64,000 nucleotides of DNA. It comes from Siphonodentalium dalli. Its lineage: Eukaryota; Mollusca; Scaphopoda; Gadilida; Siphonodentaliidae. The stretch's first letter is position 1, and every line of letters starts with the position of its first letter. The notes below the pieces were generated by a model that did no database searches, was not told the DNA's origin, and saw only the letters and a list, made by a program, of their open reading frames with translations. Shown piece after piece: positions 11,547 to 22,675 of the stretch. The stretch lies in NCBI GenBank assembly GCA_032622095.1, contig CP136065.1, positions 246,449,474 to 246,513,473 on the forward strand, in the 5' to 3' direction. The position numbers and the translations under genes were made by a program.

Positions 11547-11950
11547 TTAACCCTTTACCCAACAGAAGGGCCCTAGCTGTGCCAATGCATTCTCTTATAT
11601 ATGCGAGTCGACCATAGGTCGCCTCGCATATATAAGAGAATGCATTGGCTTAACACATTAAAAATTATAAAATTGTTAAAGAATGTAAGAAAAAATGGTA
11701 AAAAGTGTTAAAAAAAGATTGTTTTTAGGCCAATGCATTCTCTTATATATGCGAGGCGACCTATGGTCGACTCGCATATATAAGAGAATGCATTGGCACA
11801 GGGCATAACTGTAACCATCACAATGTGGTCAATGAGCCGGTTCCAATGATATCCATATTTGTATGGTTTTATTGAGACAGACCCAAGATAATTTAGGCTG
11901 TTGCAGCTTTATTTGGTCGTTTTTGGCCGGTTTGTTGGGTAAAGGGTTAA
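11547..11950. mobile_element. TTAA palindromic MITE, family A, copy 1 (two hairpins)
   Basis: Ends TTAACCCTTTACCCAACA and TGTTGGGTAAAGGGTTAA with TTAA flanks. It contains two hairpin modules in opposite order (about 11581-11649 and 11730-11800), separated by an AT-rich spacer. Other copies are at 13663, 21475, 33604, 35474 and 59346. Ends starting CCCTTT after TTAA are typical of piggyBac-like elements. Confidence 0.85.
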
Positions 11951-12171
11951 ACTGTGTTTCTGAAAGTCTGGCACCCATAAGCAGTTTGTTAATGTTCATA
12001 TTTATGTTCATTGGAACATAAACAATTAATTTTGTAACAGAAATCATGGCAGATATGAAAACTAAACATCATTTAGAACGAGATTTCAAAACCAGTGTAC
12101 CTTTCAGCACATTTTCAAAACCTGTGTACCCTTCAGCACTTTTTTTGGTGAAGGTGACCCATTCAGCCTTA
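11951..12171. mobile_element. Truncated Mutator-like MITE, family M
   Basis: It matches the interior and one end of the elements at 35020-35341 and 61615-61916: CATAAGCAGTTTGTT, CAGAAATCATGGCAGATA, then CCTGTGTACCCTTCAGCACT and TTTTTTTGGTGA. The family A element at 11547 abuts it at a TTAA. The other end is missing. Confidence 0.65.
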
Positions 12172-13189
12172 TAAAATGTACAAAAGATAAGTAGCATATA
12201 TTTACTTACATTCAAAACTGTAGAAAACAACATGATTGGCTGCTGCTAGCAATATTTATTATATTCTGTTCCTATCTGGAAGCCAAATGCTATGAAAAAC
12301 TAAACAAAGAAAAAGTGTCAAAACAAATGCAAAAACAATGTAACTATTTTGTTTTAAATTTTCACCTTTCTCATGAATGCCCATGATGTTAATCTTTGCC
12401 ACTGAGTGTTTATTTTAGTAATATATGGCTTACATAATCAGTGTTGATGGATTAACATAGCCCACTTAGCCTTACATTAATAACATATGTGTTTGAGTTG
12501 GTAGGTGTCATCACACCATTGTAAACATGACATGTAACCTGACCCTCCTCTAATCTTGTTTTAATGGCAAGTGGTTCAAAGTTCAGGACCAGGGTCATTG
12601 TTGGCATGTTGTGTTGTTTCTGATAGCTGCTATCACTGGTGTGTCAAGAGCCTGTTAATAAAACTCTGCAGTCTGTTATATTGTGTAGTTTCTGAGAGCT
12701 GGCTAGTGTGTGAATAATCTGTGGAGCTCAGCAGACTGTAAACTAGGTTGTTTGTGAACATATTCATATATGTGCCGAATCTGTGGAATAGTGTGGACTC
12801 CAACCTAGCTATAGGCTGTATGTAGACAATTTTATCTAATTCTGGAAATAGGTTGTCTGGATAAATTTATCTGGTGCTGTGAACTTAAAAATCTGGACCT
12901 GTGTGGACCATATTAACCTTAGAATAACCTAGGATATTTCTGGACAAATTCATTTCATTCTGGATTAAACAAATGTTGGACAGATTTTTCTAATACTGTG
13001 ACAAATTTCTGGACTTCTATTGGTTTTAACCCAAAAGATCCGAAATCTTCTCTTCTGTGCATGGATTGATCTATTGTGAAAAGTCTCAAGTGAGCATAGC
13101 TTTATAGGCTGTTTGTGGACAGATTCATTCACCTACTCAACTGAGTTTCCTGAACTCTGCAGGCTGTAACTAAGGTTGTGTGTTGTCAG
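12172..13189. other. Upstream region of the CG13380-like gene
   Basis: No open frame of note. Words such as GGACAGATT, TCTGGAC and CTGTGGA recur loosely. A 5' untranslated region or promoter could lie here, but no core promoter stands out. Confidence 0.35.
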
Positions 13190-13350
13190 AACCACCTTAT
13201 TAATGCCTTAACCTTGTTGTTATAATCCACCTGAGTCCGGATTGAGGTGTCTGTGCTTTAGCTCTTGCTCAGCTGTCTGTACTATTGCTTTGACTGAGGT
13301 GTCTGTATTGTAGCTTGGACTGAGGTGTCTGTACTGAACTAGATAGAATC

Positions 13351-13377
13351 ATGTCCAAGATGTTTACTCAGTCAAGG
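13351..13377 (+). CDS. Candidate first coding exon, CG13380-like gene
   Basis: ATG TCC AAG ATG TTT ACT CAG TCA AGG encodes MSKMFTQSR and is followed directly by GTAAGTACT, a textbook splice donor, so the exon ends in phase 0. The ATG has a favourable context with A at -3 (GAATC before ATG). A possible acceptor (TGTGTGTTGTCAG at 13189) would make a 5' untranslated exon start near 13190; that part contains three copies of GACTGAGGTGTCTGTA-like text. The link to the exons at 15969 and 18922 rests on strand, phase and position, not on homology. It could belong to another gene. Confidence 0.45.
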
Positions 13378-13532
13378 GTAAGTACTTGTATTGTTTGTAT
13401 TGTATATTTTCTAATCTAATAACTATTCTTGCAATGTAGATTATAGTTTAGCAAGGGAGCCTAACTGGCTTAGTAAAGGGTAAGTCAGTATGAATTGTCG
13501 TAAGTAAATTGCTTGTTATGTATGATAACTTA

Positions 13533-13629
13533 CAATTTGTGTTCAGCATTGCTGGAATTGTAAGATGGGGGTTGGGTGGTTTGGCAGAACTTCCAGAAAA
13601 TCACATACTCTTGAGTCAGGTACTTTTTG
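13533..13629. repeat. Dispersed repeat, pair with 19752-19852
   Basis: GTGTTCAGCATTGCTGGAAT, AAGATGGGGGT and GGAACTTCCAGAAAATCACA recur with few changes at 19752. Both copies lie close to family A or P MITEs. Identity unknown. Confidence 0.75.
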
Positions 13630-13662
13630 TATTAAAATAAAGTGTAACTGATTTTGCTTGGG

Positions 13663-14066
13663 TTAACCCTTTACCCAACAAACCGGCCAAAACCGGCCAA
13701 ATAAAGCTTCAACAGCCTAAAATATCTTATGTCTGTCTCAATAAAACCATACAAATATGGATATCATTGGAACCGGCTCATTGACCACATTGTGATGGTT
13801 ATAGTTATGCCCTGTGCCAATGCATTCTCTTATATATGCGAGTCGACCATAGGTCGCCTCGCATATATAAGAGAATGCATTGGCCTAAACAAAATCTTTT
13901 TTTAACACTTTTTACCATTTTTTCTTACATTCTTTAACAATTTTATAGTTTTTAATGTGTTAAGCCAATGCATTCTCTTATATATGCGAGGCGACCTATG
14001 GTCGACTCGCATATATAAGAGAATGCATTGGCACAGGGCCGTTCTGTTGGGTAAAGGCCGGGTTAA
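13663..14066. mobile_element. Family A TTAA MITE, copy 2 (two hairpins)
   Basis: TTAACCCTTTACCCAACA to GGGTAAAGGCCGGGTTAA. Both hairpin modules are present (about 13813-13884 and 13964-14034). It is inverted relative to copy 1. A small CCG-type insertion has disrupted the right end. Confidence 0.85.
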
Positions 14067-14309
14067 GCTCTTCAGGTGAATTGTCACGATCAGCAGTCAG
14101 ATATGTTTTCTGAGAAAGTGGGACGAGGACTTGTACTCTCTCATTTATATAGAGAAATTATGGGTCGGGTGGTGACCTGAGGTCAGTGACCTTGACCTAG
14201 TTTTATTTGATATATAGGTTACATTGTACTTTTGTGGGAAGTACATTGTTCACTTAGTTCACAACAACTGGAGATTGTAGTAGAGAATTCACAGTTAAAT
14301 GTTTGTTGA

Positions 14310-14338
14310 TGACGTCACAATGGGTTGGTATATATAAG
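14310..14338 (+). promoter_or_regulatory. CRE-like site next to a TATA-like box
   Basis: A perfect TGACGTCA palindrome at 14310-14317 is followed 11 bases later by TATATATAAG (14329-14338). This is the layout of a CREB-responsive core promoter. It lies in the presumed first intron of the CG13380-like gene, so an internal promoter is conceivable. In AT-rich DNA the TATA match alone means little. Confidence 0.25.
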
Positions 14339-14457
14339 AGTTGAATATCCTGTATTGTTCCGTAGAATATACTATATTGTTACATTTAGTTCTGGTTTGT
14401 GACATCACAATAGCTGTGCATCCCCGATTGTTTCGCAATGTATCTATTCTTGCAATG

Positions 14458-14760
14458 TAGCGTTCATAGCTCGTTGGTTAGTGGGCCAACATCTGACCTA
14501 CATCTTCAATGCGGTTGAGGGATCGAACCAATATGGTATCAGTCGGACTTTGTGTCACCATCTGCATTCCCAGTGGGTATCACAAATCAACCGTCGATGC
14601 CATGATCATTGCTCTGATAATGATTCAAGAAGCAAAAATAATCATTATGGGTGAATTTCGTACCCATGCTCCTATTGTAATGCCATGGCCAGGGATGACA
14701 CTACGCCAGGAACACCATCTGATCAGGAGCTGACATGGCTACAATGTGCGCATGTTAAAG
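14458..14760 (+). repeat. Possible tRNA-derived SINE remnant
   Basis: TAGCTCGTTGGTTAGTGGGC resembles an internal RNA polymerase III A box, and GGGATCGAACC about 45 bases later resembles a B box. The downstream text GCGCATGTTAAAGATCC is like motifs seen in invertebrate SINE tails. A tRNA cloverleaf does not form well, so it is not a tRNA gene. Confidence 0.3.
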
Positions 14761-15041
14761 ATCCATATTGTGGCAACAAAGTCACTGGTTCAGCAAAAAT
14801 TCCTGGACAAATTCAAAATCTGGCTATAAACTGCCTATATGGGAGCTAGCAGTGCCACATACAGATATATAGATAGATTATATTTAATAGGCAATTGTTC
14901 CGTCTAGAATGCCATTTATGGATTCCCTCATTATCATCAAGTTCTAAAAACTATACAAATCCTGGATGGTTCATATAAGCTTCTTAAATATGAGTATCCA
15001 GATATTAAATGTATTAAGAAGACAACAAGAATGAACCATAT

Positions 15042-15142
15042 CAAGTCTGAGTTTAGTGTGACTGTCATTTGCAGAAAGAGGTCCCCAGAGGGTGAATTTA
15101 GCCAGTAAGCATCACAAAATTCACCCTCTGGGAACCTAGTAC
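15042..15142. mobile_element. Remnant of hAT-like family H
   Basis: CAAGTCTGAGTTTAGTGTG, then GTCATTTGCAGAA, GAGGTCCCCAGAGGGTGAAT and its inverse. The right end is lost. Confidence 0.7.
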
Positions 15143-15192
15143 TTTTTGCCATCAAGTCATTTAAAGGCACACATAATGATTGAATCCCCAGA

Positions 15193-15350
15193 TCACACTA
15201 TATCACATTATATCACATATCACATCATATCACATATCACATTATATCACATTATATCACATTATATCACATATCACATTATATCACATATCACATATCA
15301 CATTATATCACATCATATAACATTATATAACATTATTTACAACATATTCT
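15193..15350. repeat. TATCACAT microsatellite
   Basis: Alternating TATCACATTA and TATCACA units over about 155 bases. Open frames across it are repeat artefacts. Confidence 0.95.
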
Positions 15351-15968
15351 ATATTATATACGATTTTAAAAGGAAGCTCCAAAACATTGTATTATCAACT
15401 TACCCGGTTGAACTGTGACTGTTGTTTAATAGTCGAGGTGCAGACATGTGTTCTGTGCTTAATTTTGGTCTGGACTACACAGTCTATTATTCTCAATGGA
15501 AGGGGAATAAATATATCTCCTAGTTTTTGTACACAATTTTGAAAAAAGGTGGTATTACCGGTATGTAATCAGTCTGTCTGTCTTGTCATCCGTCTTGTCC
15601 ATTTAACATTTTTGGTTTCCGACTGATAACTCCAGTTTGGACTATTTGATCTGAACCAAAGTTGGTATGTGTATTTCCTAGCTAAAATTACAGGCCAAGT
15701 TCAAATATGGGTTCAGTCCAATTATTTTTACATGAGTTACGGCCCTTTTTCGACTTAGAATTTTGGCAAAAAAAAACTTTCTGATTTCTTGAGGTTGGCA
15801 GGTAGGAAATTTCTTTTTGGGCTAATTTTGTTTTCTTCTTCAAATTCCATCTGTAATACAACATATTCTAAAAACAAGATAAAAGTTGGTATTCTCAATA
15901 CCTTTGTATCCAGTTGCTGAAGTTTCTGACAGAAAACTAGTTTTATATCTGACAATATGTATACCCAG

Positions 15969-16248
15969 AATATGCACCAGAAAGTTTGGAGTGATCTGAG
16001 TTCCAAGACTTTTCAAGGACACGAAAATGCTATCTCCCGTGGCTCATGGAACCGTGACACAATTTTGCGCAATACTGTACATGACAACATTGATACTATC
16101 GGCACTGCTAGCAAAAGTCTGGACAACTTCTGTGCCATCATGTTGACATCGCATTTTCACCTGGCCGTGCGACTCTCACAACAGATTATTCATGAGATTG
16201 GGATTCATCTGCAACCTCAAATACATGTACACATGTATTTTAATAGAA
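15969..16248 (+). CDS. Candidate middle exon, CG13380-like gene
   Basis: An acceptor-like ATACCCAG at 15961-15968 opens a 93-codon frame. The frame includes QNMHQKVWSDLSSKTFQG, SRGSWNRDTILRNTVHDN and LDNFCAIMLTSHFHLAVR. It runs to a reasonable donor, AGAAGTAAAT (GT at 16249), ending in phase 1. GC content is higher than in the flanks and the residue mix is protein-like. The phase fits the exon at 13351 (phase 0) and an upstream acceptor for the last exon near 18806/18809 (phase 1). The pyrimidine tract before the acceptor is weak; CTGACAG near 15933 would also give phase 0. I do not recognise the domain, and it may not belong to this gene. Confidence 0.35.
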
Positions 16249-16431
16249 GTAAATTGTTTTTGAAAATTATTGCTGCTTGATGTAAATATAGTATATAGAT
16301 AGTATATATATATATATATAGAATATTCATACAGTTTATATATTTTCTCGAGTATGATTCAGCAAATGGGGGACCAAGCTATAGCGAGGTTCCCCATTTC
16401 GCTAAATCATTATGAGCAAAATAAATGTGTT

Positions 16432-16845
16432 TTACATGTCAATTACATGCATAAATTTTCGAAGAAAATGGGGGGTATACTGGATTGACTGCGTCCGTCC
16501 GTCCGTCACGTTTTCTCCTTCCGTTTGTCCGTCCGTCCGACCTCATAACTCGAACAACTATGAACTGATTTCAATAATTTTTTGTATGCAATCTCCTTAG
16601 GACGGTCTCTCCGCATGATGTTAATTGCGGGTCGGTCCGACTTTTTTTTCTCCAAGTTACGCTTCTTTTTCGACTTATTTTGACTTAATAAATTTAACAA
16701 ATATGAACCGATTTCAATAATTTTTGGTATACATGCTTCTCACAATACCCTCTCTACATGATGCGGCTAGGGATTGGCTCAGACTGTTTTTCGTAATATT
16801 ACACCTCATTTTCGACTTATTATGACTTAGAAAATTCTGTCTGAC
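16432..16845. repeat. Dispersed repeat with GTCCGTCCGTCC core
   Basis: After a TCCGTCCGTCCG stretch it contains AACTATGAACTGATTTCAAT and TAATTTTT, then a second similar block (ATGAACCGATTTCAATAATT). Related text occurs at 15570-15760, 18404-18470, 32225-32520, 32800-33130 and 49970-50160. No open frame is conserved. It is interrupted at 16846 by a TTAA element. Confidence 0.6.
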
Positions 16846-18403
16846 TTAACCCTTTGAACCCGACTGGCCGCAAAAGCGGCCAGCCAGAAAACGTTCATAC
16901 ACCCGGCTGGCCGCAAAAGCTGCCAGCAGCATTCAGTGACATCATAAACCTATGTAGCATGACATACGTGTTATAACCATTGGTATATCCACTCATATCT
17001 ATGTAAATGATCCCAAGGAACTTCAGCTGTGCCATGGGTGCATGTGTATGAGTTTGTTGCCGACTAGTTGGGGTAGAAAAACATGCGCATGCGCACAGCG
17101 CAGAATTCAACAAACGTACATTATTTGAAGCGATTCGGGTAAAGCTCTACATTGTTGCGCGGTTCGCAGGATTGTAGAAAGACACCATTTCGATCACTCT
17201 TTTTTGTTTAAATTAGTATTGCATACATAATCAGTGTTCTGTCATATGTGAGGAAGACGCACACAGTTTCTTATTTGAGTCGATTTGTTTCGCGCATGCG
17301 CATAGGATAAAATCATAAATGAATGGATTTTTGTGAAATGATACAATCACATCAAGGATCTCCATAGTACATAAATTTGCGTTATACAGCTGCACGTTTT
17401 GACATTGCACCAGAGTAGTACTGTGGAAATGGGTTGCATGGTCACAATACCATCTAGTCCGATCTACTTGCGCGTGCACATTACAAACACGTGGTCAAAT
17501 CGTGCATTATTGAGCAATTATGTAAAGTTTAAGACTCGTGGCACCATTTGAACATGACCATCACCGTGCCCTATAGGCGATGTATAAAACGGGACGTAAT
17601 GCCATTGAATGCACAGGGAAGTGGTGTCATTCGATCACTTGGGCTATATGCTTAGCAACCATTGATACCGTTAATACAAACTACATGTAGGTTCAATTTT
17701 CTGACCTGATGTATCTGCAGTTTCACAATAGGGTATTGACTGCATAGAAAATGCCGTTTCTTAATAATTGCATTATACTTTCAGTCCGGGTAGTTGCTTA
17801 GAAACCGTTACCAGGGAGTGATCGTGTGGCAAAGTATACTGTTCTAAAAAGAATACACAGTGGCCCATGGGAATATACCTGTAAAATTTCAGACCTGTAG
17901 CACCATTTGAACATAACCATCAGCATGTGCATGCCAAATATGTCTAAATTGGGGCATAATACAATTGGATTCACAGGGCAATGGTGTCATTCGATCATTT
18001 GGGGTATTTGCTTAGCAACCATTGCTACCCTTAAATACAAGTTAGGATCAGACTTCTGGCCAGATATATCTCAAATTTCACAATAGGCTGTTGACTGCAT
18101 CAAAAACGCAATTGCCTTGGGTTGAATTACGACCGTAAAAGCTATAATTGTATTTTACTTTCAATATCGGGTAGATGCCTAGCAACCGTTACCAGGGAGT
18201 GACCACGTGGCAATGTAACCAGATCGTAAAATAATCTAGTGGTCCATGGGCAACATACATCTAAAGTTTCAGAAATGTGACACCACTTGAACATAAACAA
18301 CACCATACATCTAAACACTGCATGGCCACAATATAAAAAATACCACTGGGAGCCCAGGGTCAGGGTGTCGATCATTGTGGGGAGCCAGGTTTCAAAGGGT
18401 TAA
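16846..18403. mobile_element. 1.56-kb TTAA-flanked piggyBac-like element, family D
   Basis: The ends are TTAACCCTTTGAACCC and GGTTTCAAAGGGTTAA, with TTAA at both edges. The host repeat text continues on both sides (ends near GACTTAGAAAATTC, resumes TAACTTTAACAAATATGAA). The left part has CGGCTGGCCGCAAAAGC repeats. The right 0.85 kb is built of about 360-bp tandem units. No transposase frame is found. Confidence 0.8.
17529..18360. repeat. ~360-bp tandem units inside the TTAA element
   Basis: Landmarks GCACCATTTGAACAT, GTGGTGTCATTCGATCA, GCTTAGCAACCATTG, TTTCACAATAGG and CCGTTACCAGGGAGTGA recur at a spacing of about 360. There are two full units from 17529 and 17886, plus a partial third from about 18259. 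Confidence 0.85.
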
Positions 18404-18921
18404 TAACTTTAACAAATATGAATCGATTTGAATAATTTTTTCTGTACAAGCTTCTTGTGACACCAACCATATCGATCAGGCCAAAACAAACAACTTTTCT
18501 GTTTCCTATAATATTGAGAAATTTTCCAGACAGGCAGCGATTTTTTGTTTGTTTAAAAATCTTGGATAAAAACATGTTATCCCTTGTTCATTCACTCTGC
18601 AGCAAGATCTCTACCAATGTTGAGCTTAATAACCCACTTATTTTTGCTTTTGGGATTGGGAAACCGATAAATATTCACATTCACACTCTATAGGTAACTA
18701 TATAGACTAGCTTTCTGGAGAAAATTGAAAAAATAAATTGAAGCAGGCAAACAAAATCTCAGCCAGGCAGGGTATCGGAAACAAAGAGCTTTTTTTTGGC
18801 CTTAGCAGAAGCTCCTGTTGACGGGTGTTACTCGAAAATATTCAATTTATATCTCAATTTACACCGAAATTTCACCATCTTTTCAGATTTTCAACCAACA
18901 AAGTTATCATTTCTTTTAAAG

Positions 18922-19143
18922 GTGTGGAAGCAAGAGTTTGACACATCAACATGTCAATGTAACCGAGGAGTCAAGAATATTCTGTGCAGGACATGCGGCC
19001 ACATATTCCAAGGTCGTGTCAGGGTCAAGTGCCCATTTCACCCGAACGTCATCCATCTGATGGACGTAGAGAATTGCCCGAACTGCTGTGCCGACCACCT
19101 CAAAGAGTTCGGTCAAGATGTCCAGAGAAATGCTAACGAATAA
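18922..19143 (+). CDS. Terminal exon of CG13380-like zinc-binding protein
   Basis: After TTTCTTTTAAAG (acceptor at 18920-18921) the frame reads VWKQEFDTSTCQCNRGVKN, then ILCRTCGHIFQGRVRVKC, PFHPNVIHLMDVENCPNCC and ADHLKEFGQ, ending in TAA at 19141-19143. The Cys pairs (CxC, CxxC, C-PFHP, CPxCC) and the GRVR and LMD words match, as I recall, the metazoan 'uncharacterized protein CG13380' group, in which a compact treble-clef-like zinc fold seems likely. The function is unknown. The same frame stays open upstream to 18806 behind another acceptor, TTTTTTTTGGCCTTAG (with CAG following), which would add about 38 residues; that part is AT-rich and may be intron. The partner exons proposed at 13351 and 15969 are tentative. 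Confidence 0.7.
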   Translation: MWKQEFDTSTCQCNRGVKNILCRTCGHIFQGRVRVKCPFHPNVIHLMDVENCPNCCADHLKEFGQDVQRNANE

Positions 19144-19241
19144 CCAGATTCAGAATAGACCGATTGCTCAATTATGAGCAAGTGAAATATTTCAGACATG
19201 ACGTCCATTGAGATGTGAAACAAAGAGATAGTGATGGCCAT

Positions 19242-19247
19242 AATAAA
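19242..19247 (+). terminator. Polyadenylation signal
   Basis: AATAAA lies 98 bases after the stop of the CG13380-like exon. GT-rich text (TTTGTGTTGCC, ATTCCTGTTG) follows within 40 bases, as expected for a cleavage site. Confidence 0.65.
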
Positions 19248-19517
19248 CCTTTGTGTTGCCTTATGGAAATATTCCTGTTGATTCCAGAGTTCTGTTCATT
19301 TGCATGAGGATTAACCCAAAGGAGCGGGGTGTCTGCAGATCCAGATTATTGATTTGCTGATATTTTTGCCACTACGACAGATCTTTTAGTCTGGCGAAAC
19401 CAGATCACAGTTGACCAGTCTGCCATGGCAGTGTTGTGTTCATGTTTTCAAATATTTTATACTGTTGTTTATATATTTTCAGGTTTGGGTTGAACTTGAT
19501 TTTACAGTGAGTAAAGA

Positions 19518-19735
19518 ACAGTAATGCCCTAAATAATCGACTCCTTAACCACAGCAGAATTATGGGTAACTTTTCAGGATTTAGTCGGAAATATGGCTTG
19601 TTGCCATTCATCAGAAAGCACTGTGAGAGCTTTCCAATGAATGGCAACAAGCCATATTTCCAACTAAATCCTGAAAAATTTCCCTTAATTCTGCTGTGGT
19701 TATTAAAGGAGTCAATTACTTTGGGCATTACTGTA
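19518..19735. mobile_element. Family P MITE, copy 3
   Basis: ACAGTAATGCCCTAAATAA to TTTGGGCATTACTGTA, with full hairpin arms and small mismatches. It sits downstream of the CG13380-like polyA signal. Confidence 0.85.
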
Positions 19736-19751
19736 CATACAATGCAATACT

Positions 19752-19852
19752 GATGTGTTCAGCATTGCTAGAATTGCAAGATGGGGGTGGGGTAGTTTGG
19801 CGGAACTTCCAGAAAATCACATACTCTTCAGTCAGCTACCGGTACTTTTTGT
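19752..19852. repeat. Dispersed repeat, partner of 13533-13629
   Basis: Shares GTGTTCAGCATTGCT, AAGATGGGGGTGGG and CTTCCAGAAAATCACATACT with the earlier copy. Confidence 0.75.
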
Positions 19853-20334
19853 GAATTTTTGTGATAATCCCAAAATCATATTTCACACAAATTATTCAAA
19901 ATGATGATGTTCCCATCACCTTCCACCCCCATCATACTCCACCATTGTCCTCACACGCTTGGGAATTTCAAGCTAAACACTCTATATTTATTATATTAAA
20001 CAACTGGACATGCTCAACCAGTTTTAAATTGTTTTTAGGCAAGAAATTCCTTCTAGAACTGAGAGAGTATCATGGTTGACCCTGTACCCTGACACCCATG
20101 CACCCTCCCCATTGTACCATGTAACATCCCTGTCCCCTTTGACACTCCTGCACTACAGTACATGTCTGAATTACCACTTATAAAATTGCATCAAGGTTTA
20201 CTACCACCCACACACCATCCCCATCCTGCACCCCACCTCCAATCTGATAGTCTATATAAGCTTGACTTCCAACTCTCTCTCTCCAGAACCCCCACACACT
20301 CTGCTCCCGTAACTCCCACTGGCATCCCTGCCCT

Positions 20335-20765
20335 GCCTGGCAATGTTTCAATGACACTATATTAGATTGTATCATGGATGGTTGACTTGGTACCCCCTCC
20401 TCCTCCTCCATCGCCCCTCCATCATCTCTCTGCCTGCACTGCCTGGCATGTCTTAATTACCTGTATAAGATTGTATCCTGGTTGACTTGCCCCCCCTCCA
20501 TCGCCCCTCCATCATCCCTGCACTGCCTGGCATGTCTTAATTAGTAATAATTACCCTGTATAAGATTGTATCCTGGTTGACTTGCCCCCCCTCCATCGCC
20601 CCTCCATCATCCCTGCACTGCCTGGCATGTCTTAATTACCCTGTATAAGATTGCATCCTGGTTGACATGCCACCCCTCCATCGCCCCTACATCACCTCTC
20701 CATCCCTGCACTGCCTGGCATGTCTTAATTACCCTGTATAAGATTGTATCCTAGTTTACTTGGCC
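20335..20765. repeat. ~100-bp tandem array
   Basis: Units hold CTGCCTGGCATGTCTTAATT, ACCCTGTATAAGATTG, TATCCTGGTTGACTTG and a C-rich CCCTCCATCGCCCCTCCATC. About four to five units; one carries an extra AGTAATAATT. Confidence 0.9.
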
Positions 20766-21109
20766 TCATTGAATGCTTAAATAAACACATATGTTTTTTT
20801 GGAGCCATGATGAACACAATAAGACCAGAGGCCGCACCCTAAGGCTCTATTTACCTCCTATCTGATCAATATCTTACACAAGATAGTTGTCCTGGGTAAG
20901 TAGGCCTGCAGTCCTTATGTCCCAATAACACAGCTCACTTAACAAAGACAAAAATACCTATTTACCTACAGCCAGAGGGCACTCCCTTGCACTTAATTAC
21001 TTACCAGAGTCCAGTAATATGATGCCTAATATCCATATTAATATATATTTACTGACCTTGATTTTGCATATCAGATTTTCCAAATTATTTCAACGAGACT
21101 TTAACCTGT
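20766..21109. other. No recognised gene
   Basis: AT-rich sequence. TTTACCTAC, AGAAGGCATT-like and CCACTTAA-like words recur in similar order at 21755-21830, so part may be an old repeat. Confidence 0.35.
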
Positions 21110-21390
21110 TCATGACGGCAGCTGCGCTGGTGATGTTCACCCATTAGTCACCACGTTAATGCATTTTTTCTTCTGCAAATTAGGGGATATAGAAACTGAA
21201 CAGAACTCAAAAAGTAACTAAAAACAATGTTAATTTGAGACTATAGATACTTCTCAGAAGATGAAGCCTAAGCGTAATGAGGTCCCCAGAGGTGAATGTG
21301 GTGACACTAGCCCACTGTGTGGGGTAGCATCACTAAATTCACCTTCTGGGGACCTCATTCTGCAAATGTAAGACACTATTTCAAGGCTTG
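21110..21390. mobile_element. hAT-like family H, right half
   Basis: The internal segment (GATGTTCACCCATTAGTCAC, CTGCAAATTAGGGGATATAG) is followed by one hairpin (GAGGTCCCCAGAGG and inverse), then AAGACACTATTTCAAGGCTTG at the end. The left hairpin is missing. Confidence 0.7.
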
Positions 21391-21474
21391 CATTCCAAAT
21401 ATGTTTTGAGATACTAGTACTTCTTAGCACATTATGTATACATAATTTTATGGTTTGAGCTGAGCCATGTCCAT

Positions 21475-21726
21475 TTAACCCTTTACCCAACAAAACGGCC
21501 AAAACCGGCCAAATAAAGCTTCAACAGCCTAAAATATCTTCGGTCTGTCTCAATAGAACCATACAGATATGGATATCATTGGAACCGGCTCCTTGACCAC
21601 ATTGTGATAGTTACAGTTATGCCCTGTGCCAATGCATTCTCTTATATATGCGAGTCGACCATAGGTCGCCTCACATATATAAGAGAATGCATTGGCACAG
21701 GGCCGTTCTGTTGGGTAAAGGGTTAA
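21475..21726. mobile_element. Family A TTAA MITE, copy 3 (single hairpin)
   Basis: TTAACCCTTTACCCAACA to TGTTGGGTAAAGGGTTAA, with one hairpin module at 21627-21697. The 33604 copy has the same single-hairpin structure, so this is a distinct subfamily. Confidence 0.85.
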
Positions 21727-22218
21727 ACAATGATAAATCATGCAGTATGTCTCAAGAAGACGGCCCACTTAAGAAAGGACCCATTTACCTACAATCAGAA
21801 GGCATTCATGCTCTAAATTACTTTCCAGTATTGATCATTGTGTATCAATGGTAATGTATATTGAAATATATCTATATATAATAACATTCAGCTTGTAATT
21901 AGAGCTATCTAATAAGGGTTCTTAATTACATTCATAAAATAATCTTCCACACTTAATAACTCTCGAGAAAGGTTTTTGTTCTACTCTGACTATAGAGTGT
22001 GTCCTTTTCAAGAAGCTGTGCCCCCTTTTCCCTTGTTTACTCCCAGCGCCCCTGGCCAGGGCTGACCAAATCATTCCTAAAACTTGCCAAATGAAAAGAC
22101 AAGATAAAATCTCTCGATCACTATAGAATACCTTTTAAAAGTTATCATTCCGTTAAAGATGAATGAAGGTTGAAGTAAACTTTACTAAAAGCGCTGCATA
22201 CATTATAGTATTTGTCTC

Positions 22219-22675
22219 AAGCCTGAGTTTAGTGTGCCTGTCATTTGCAGAATGAGGTCCCCAGATGTTGAATTTAGTGATGCTATCCCGCATAGCGGAC
22301 TAGTATCACTAAATTCACCCTCTGGGACATCATTCTGCTTAGGCCTCATGTTCTCTGGACAGCTTCTTTATTATCAAATTTCTATAGAAACTTATTCACA
22401 TAGATTATTTTTCCTTTTTATTTAGTTTCTCTATATCCCCAAATTGGCAGATGACACATTGCACAATCGAGGTTCCAAATGGGTGTACATCACAATATTC
22501 ACCATTTAGAAACTTAAATCTGAGTATGTCTCCCATAGCAGATGAGGCCTAAGAAGAATGATGTCCCCAGAGGGTGAATTTGGTGATGCTAGCCCGCTAT
22601 GCAGTATAGCGATCAATAAATTCACCCTCTGAGGACCTCATTCTGCAAATGACAGGCACACTAACCTCAGGCTTT
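22219..22675. mobile_element. hAT-like family H, long form
   Basis: CAAGCCTGAGTTTAGTGTG to CACACTAACCTCAGGCTT. There are two hairpins of GAATGAGGTCCCC type, separated by about 210 bases that include CCCAAATTGGCAGATG and GGTGTACATCACAATATTC. No clean target duplication. Confidence 0.75.

Noticed and set aside
14458-14530. tRNA gene
   Set aside because: A- and B-box-like words exist, but the acceptor and T stems do not pair. At most a SINE remnant.
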